64,000 bases of DNA from NCBI GenBank assembly GCA_963971575.1, contig OZ020622.1:32580301-32644300 (forward strand). Direction: 5' to 3'. The position numbers and the translations under genes are program-made. Numbering within the stretch: the stretch's first letter is position 1; each line of letters opens with the position of its first letter. The notes below the pieces were generated by a model, which saw only the letters and a list, made by a program, of their open reading frames with translations, did not search any database and had not been told where the DNA came from. This stretch comes from Liopterus haemorrhoidalis. Taxonomy: Eukaryota > Arthropoda > Insecta > Coleoptera > Dytiscidae. Shown in pieces: positions 61,204 through 64,000 of this stretch.

Positions 61204-63192
61204 TTTAATTAAAATATGTCTGTTTTTGCAGTCCCCTCTACAAAAATGTTTCAAGTAATATTATCGTACCTGGCCAACTTTACATATGTTTTTAAAATAA
61301 ACATAAAAAAAGGAAACTCTTGTTTTATATCTATATTATTAATACCGAGATTCCGGTATTGGACTTTCAGAATACTGAAATGCCGTTATTAGAAATTCCG
61401 ACCGGTATTCAAACCACTAGTTAAGAGTGGACATGGAGGAATTTGCATTTAAACCCTTCTATGAAGTATCCAAGAAATACTCCATCAACTTAATGTTTTA
61501 TTTATTTATTTTTGTTCTGATTGTTTATCCAAGCTTTAATTGGCTCTACTGTTTTCTCTGCAAGAACTGGAAAATTTAACGACGCCTGACCACATTCAGC
61601 TGTAGGAGGTAAAGTTTTATGTTAAGTTAAAGGCAAATATCTTCCTCATGATTTTTCTCTCTGGTGTATTTAAAGTTCTACGTTTTATAAAACAGCCGGA
61701 TTTTCCTGAAAATATAAAATATTTTAGTCTTAATAATCTTTAGTTAAAATCATGAACAAAAAAAATGGGTTTTCTAATTTACGTTTTGTGAAATAACATT
61801 GTAATTGAAAAATAAAAGGCACTGCGTCCAATTTTATTAAAATTCTGTTTTTACTAAATTCTTACTTTTTTAATTCTTTCTTTCAAAAAATCAATCTCCT
61901 CACGAGCCGGCGTGAGGTGCCGGGGTAATCGCCAAGGATCCCGCACTTTCTAGGGCCTCGCACTCCCACAATATAAAATGGTTGATAAAGTACAGTCAGT
62001 GCTCATTTGAACAGATCTCCGCAAAATGTGCGGACGGCTCTACCAATAGTGCAAAGGTCGTCCTGTTCTCAATTAGGTAGAGAAAAGGTTAAGGAGAAAA
62101 TGTACATTAAGAATACAAAAAAAAAAAACTTTCATTTTACTCTACTGGCAAATTTGCTATGTGTGACATAGTGTTCTATTGCTTTCGGGCTACAGATGTT
62201 ATTTAAATTTAATTAAAGAAATGTAAATATTAAGTGATCGTTTGACAAAAACTGAAAGATAGGCGGTGACAATAAGTTTTATTTTATAAATATTTGTACA
62301 TTGGTATACATAGTGATAAATGATAAAGTAAAACATTAGAATCACCACTAAAGGTTGAACAACCTGTGCGTGGCTAATTTTGTGCTTATGTTATTGAGTC
62401 AATGTAATTTATGCATGAAGGTACAATATTTATATAAAACTACATTTTAATATATGACATTTTGATCATGTAAATAATTTGAAATATAGATTTTTCATTT
62501 TTCACTTATATCACAAATTATAAACTTAGTTTTACAAGCTGCAGGTATGAATCGGTGATGAAGATTTTTTAGAGTTATTCTGTACTTATTTCAGTAAATT
62601 TTCAATTTCATTGTTGGAAAGTGATATGCTAAAATTTTTTGATAATTTTATAAAATTATGAGCCAGTAAATTTTTATTATTTGTATCAATGTATGTTAAA
62701 AATGTATTCTAAACTTTCGATATATTGTTCACAAAGCTACGTTGTCCGAAACATTTAAGCGACATTCTTGAAATTGCAAGATGTTTGTTTCTTGTAGTAT
62801 AACCGTGATCAAGTTTATTGATAACTGTTGGATTTTTCTAAATGTATTTTAAAGTGCTAAGTATATATAATTGTGAAATTATATATACTCATACTTTCAA
62901 AAACTAATGTACAAATACACAAATATACTGAAATAAGCACGGTTGAACAAATACAATTTTACCATAAAACGTAAAATATCATGACTGGGCCAGTCATGAT
63001 ATTGGCCGTTGAGATAGACAGAAAAATCTTGTAGAGAAATAACTGGACCGTATAGATTATAGATAGTTTTTTAGAAAATCATGTAGGGGAATAAAAAAAG
63101 CATGTCTAATTATTAAATAAGTCATCATCACAATATTAAAATTTTTATGATGCTAATTTTATTAAATCTGTGTAAAACAATACCTTGATTTT
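61204..63192. other. Mostly unassigned sequence
   Basis: 61333-61460 carries GACCGGTATTCAAACCACTA and CATGGAGGAATTT blocks, an inverted relative of the repeat at 32421-32865. A short GC-rich patch at 61900-62080 (GAGCCGGCGTGAGGTGCCGG...) is not recognised. The rest is AT-rich without coding resemblance. Confidence 0.4.
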
Positions 63193-63519
63193 CTACAGAC
63201 AGGTGAAAGTTTTCTTCCTGTTCGACACTATCATCAATTTTGTCGTACTTAAAACTGTAATATATGAGCCAATTATAAAATTGTGAAACATACTAGTACC
63301 TTCAGAACATTCATTCAATTCACAATCTGCACTAATAGTATCAAATGATTTCCCTCTAAAATTTTTAATATCACCACTCTCCATGGCAATAAGAATTCTA
63401 GAAATTTTAGCTAGATGAACGGCATCAGATGGCAATTTATAATGTATTTTGTGAATGTCTAAATTATGCCCCATAAAATCACGAGAGTCTCGCGACAGGA
63501 CGAACCGTCAAAACTAAGC
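63193..63519 (-). pseudogene. Possible tyrosine-recombinase-like C-terminal fragment
   Basis: The minus strand reads SRDSRDFMGHNLDIHKIHYK, then LPSDAVHLAKISRILIAMES and FRGKSFDTI. The M-G-H-x-x-x-x-H-x-x-x-Y arrangement resembles the last His and nucleophilic Tyr of tyrosine recombinases. The following LPxxxxxLAKxSxxLxAxE stretch resembles long uncharacterised transposon-encoded proteins found widely in animals. No first active-site Arg is seen upstream in the remaining 480 bases. It is unrelated in sequence to the recombinase at 50643-51812. Confidence 0.45.
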
Positions 63520-64000
63520 AAGCAGGTTGCGTACGTTCCATCACATATGTTCTGAAATGTCAGTGACAAATACCATGCGTTCTTAACTTAAGGGTCGCAA
63601 CAAAACCAATAAAGCGAAAAAACTTACGCAAAAGCGATTGAATTTAAAACAGATAAAAGTATTTGTATAAACTATTATCAGATATTGTTCAATAAATCAC
63701 TTAAAACGGTACTTTAATAAACAAAATATTAAAAAAAAAAAAATATTCGAATTAAATTGTTCCATCACCATGGGGAAACTGCTCAAATGATTTTGTATTT
63801 ATCTGCTGTAAACTTTCACTTAATATATAGCCTATAATATAACAACTCATGATCAACTCAACTTTGTATCGAATTTCATGATTTGTAAAAATCTTTGGGG
63901 CGCAATTTATCTAGCACATAATGTGAAAAAGTATTTTTTCATATCCTTCTTTTCAGTTTTTAAAATATGAAATTCACACTGCTGTTTACAATCACGCTCT
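63520..64000. other. No gene seen
   Basis: AT-rich sequence to the window edge. If the fragment at 63193 is real, its upstream coding part may lie outside the window or be lost. Confidence 0.4.

Overview
This 64-kb window is AT-rich, intron-poor sequence with no recognisable single-copy host gene. Nearly every coding signal belongs to a transposable element: Jockey-group and I-clade LINEs, Penelope-like elements (PLEs), two P-element transposase relics with a THAP exon, many hAT-type non-autonomous elements with 8-bp target-site duplications (TSDs), mariner- and Harbinger-type foldbacks, a tyrosine-recombinase (Crypton-like) transposon, and an LTR retrotransposon with an env-like gene. This mix points to an arthropod, most likely an insect. 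I cannot name the species.

Layout. 0.2-8.9 kb is a three-level nest: an old minus-strand LINE is split by a plus-strand Jockey-like LINE, which is split by an I-clade LINE. Both inner insertions have exact TSDs (10 bp and 13 bp). 9.3-11.1 kb holds nested palindromes and a hAT-type element. 13.4-15.6 and 18.4-21.7 kb are two minus-strand P-element relics. A Harbinger-like element, a PLE GIY-YIG fragment and a deletion derivative of the tyrosine-recombinase transposon lie between them. 21.7-32.1 kb is a PLE relic broken up by hAT and other insertions. It also contains an inverted pair of a 0.9-1.0 kb repeat, each copy carrying a different tRNA-like module. 33.6-46.6 kb is a minus-strand LINE (ORF1 with PHD finger and FP-like domain, then endonuclease, then RT) split by an apparently intact plus-strand Jockey-like LINE at 36.1-41.8 kb.

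47.0-55.1 kb is another minus-strand LINE. Its ORF1 is split by a 3.7-kb tyrosine-recombinase transposon at 50.36-54.1 kb. That transposon encodes a decayed recombinase with one canonical intron. Ten exact 212-bp tandem repeats lie directly upstream of the recombinase, and each ends in the recombinase start-codon context. A 0.56-kb derivative at 17.75-18.31 kb keeps both ends plus a scrap of the recombinase active-site coding sequence. This transposon family, its promoter-like array and its terminal hairpin are the best candidate for an undescribed system.

56.7-61.2 kb is a minus-strand Ty3/gypsy-type element with two LTRs, primer-binding site, polypurine tract and a 4-bp TSD. Most of gag-pol is deleted; an env fragment and two unfamiliar small ORFs remain. 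The last 3 kb holds little except a fragment resembling the C-terminus of another tyrosine-recombinase-like protein. Boundaries of decayed elements are approximate unless a TSD is stated.
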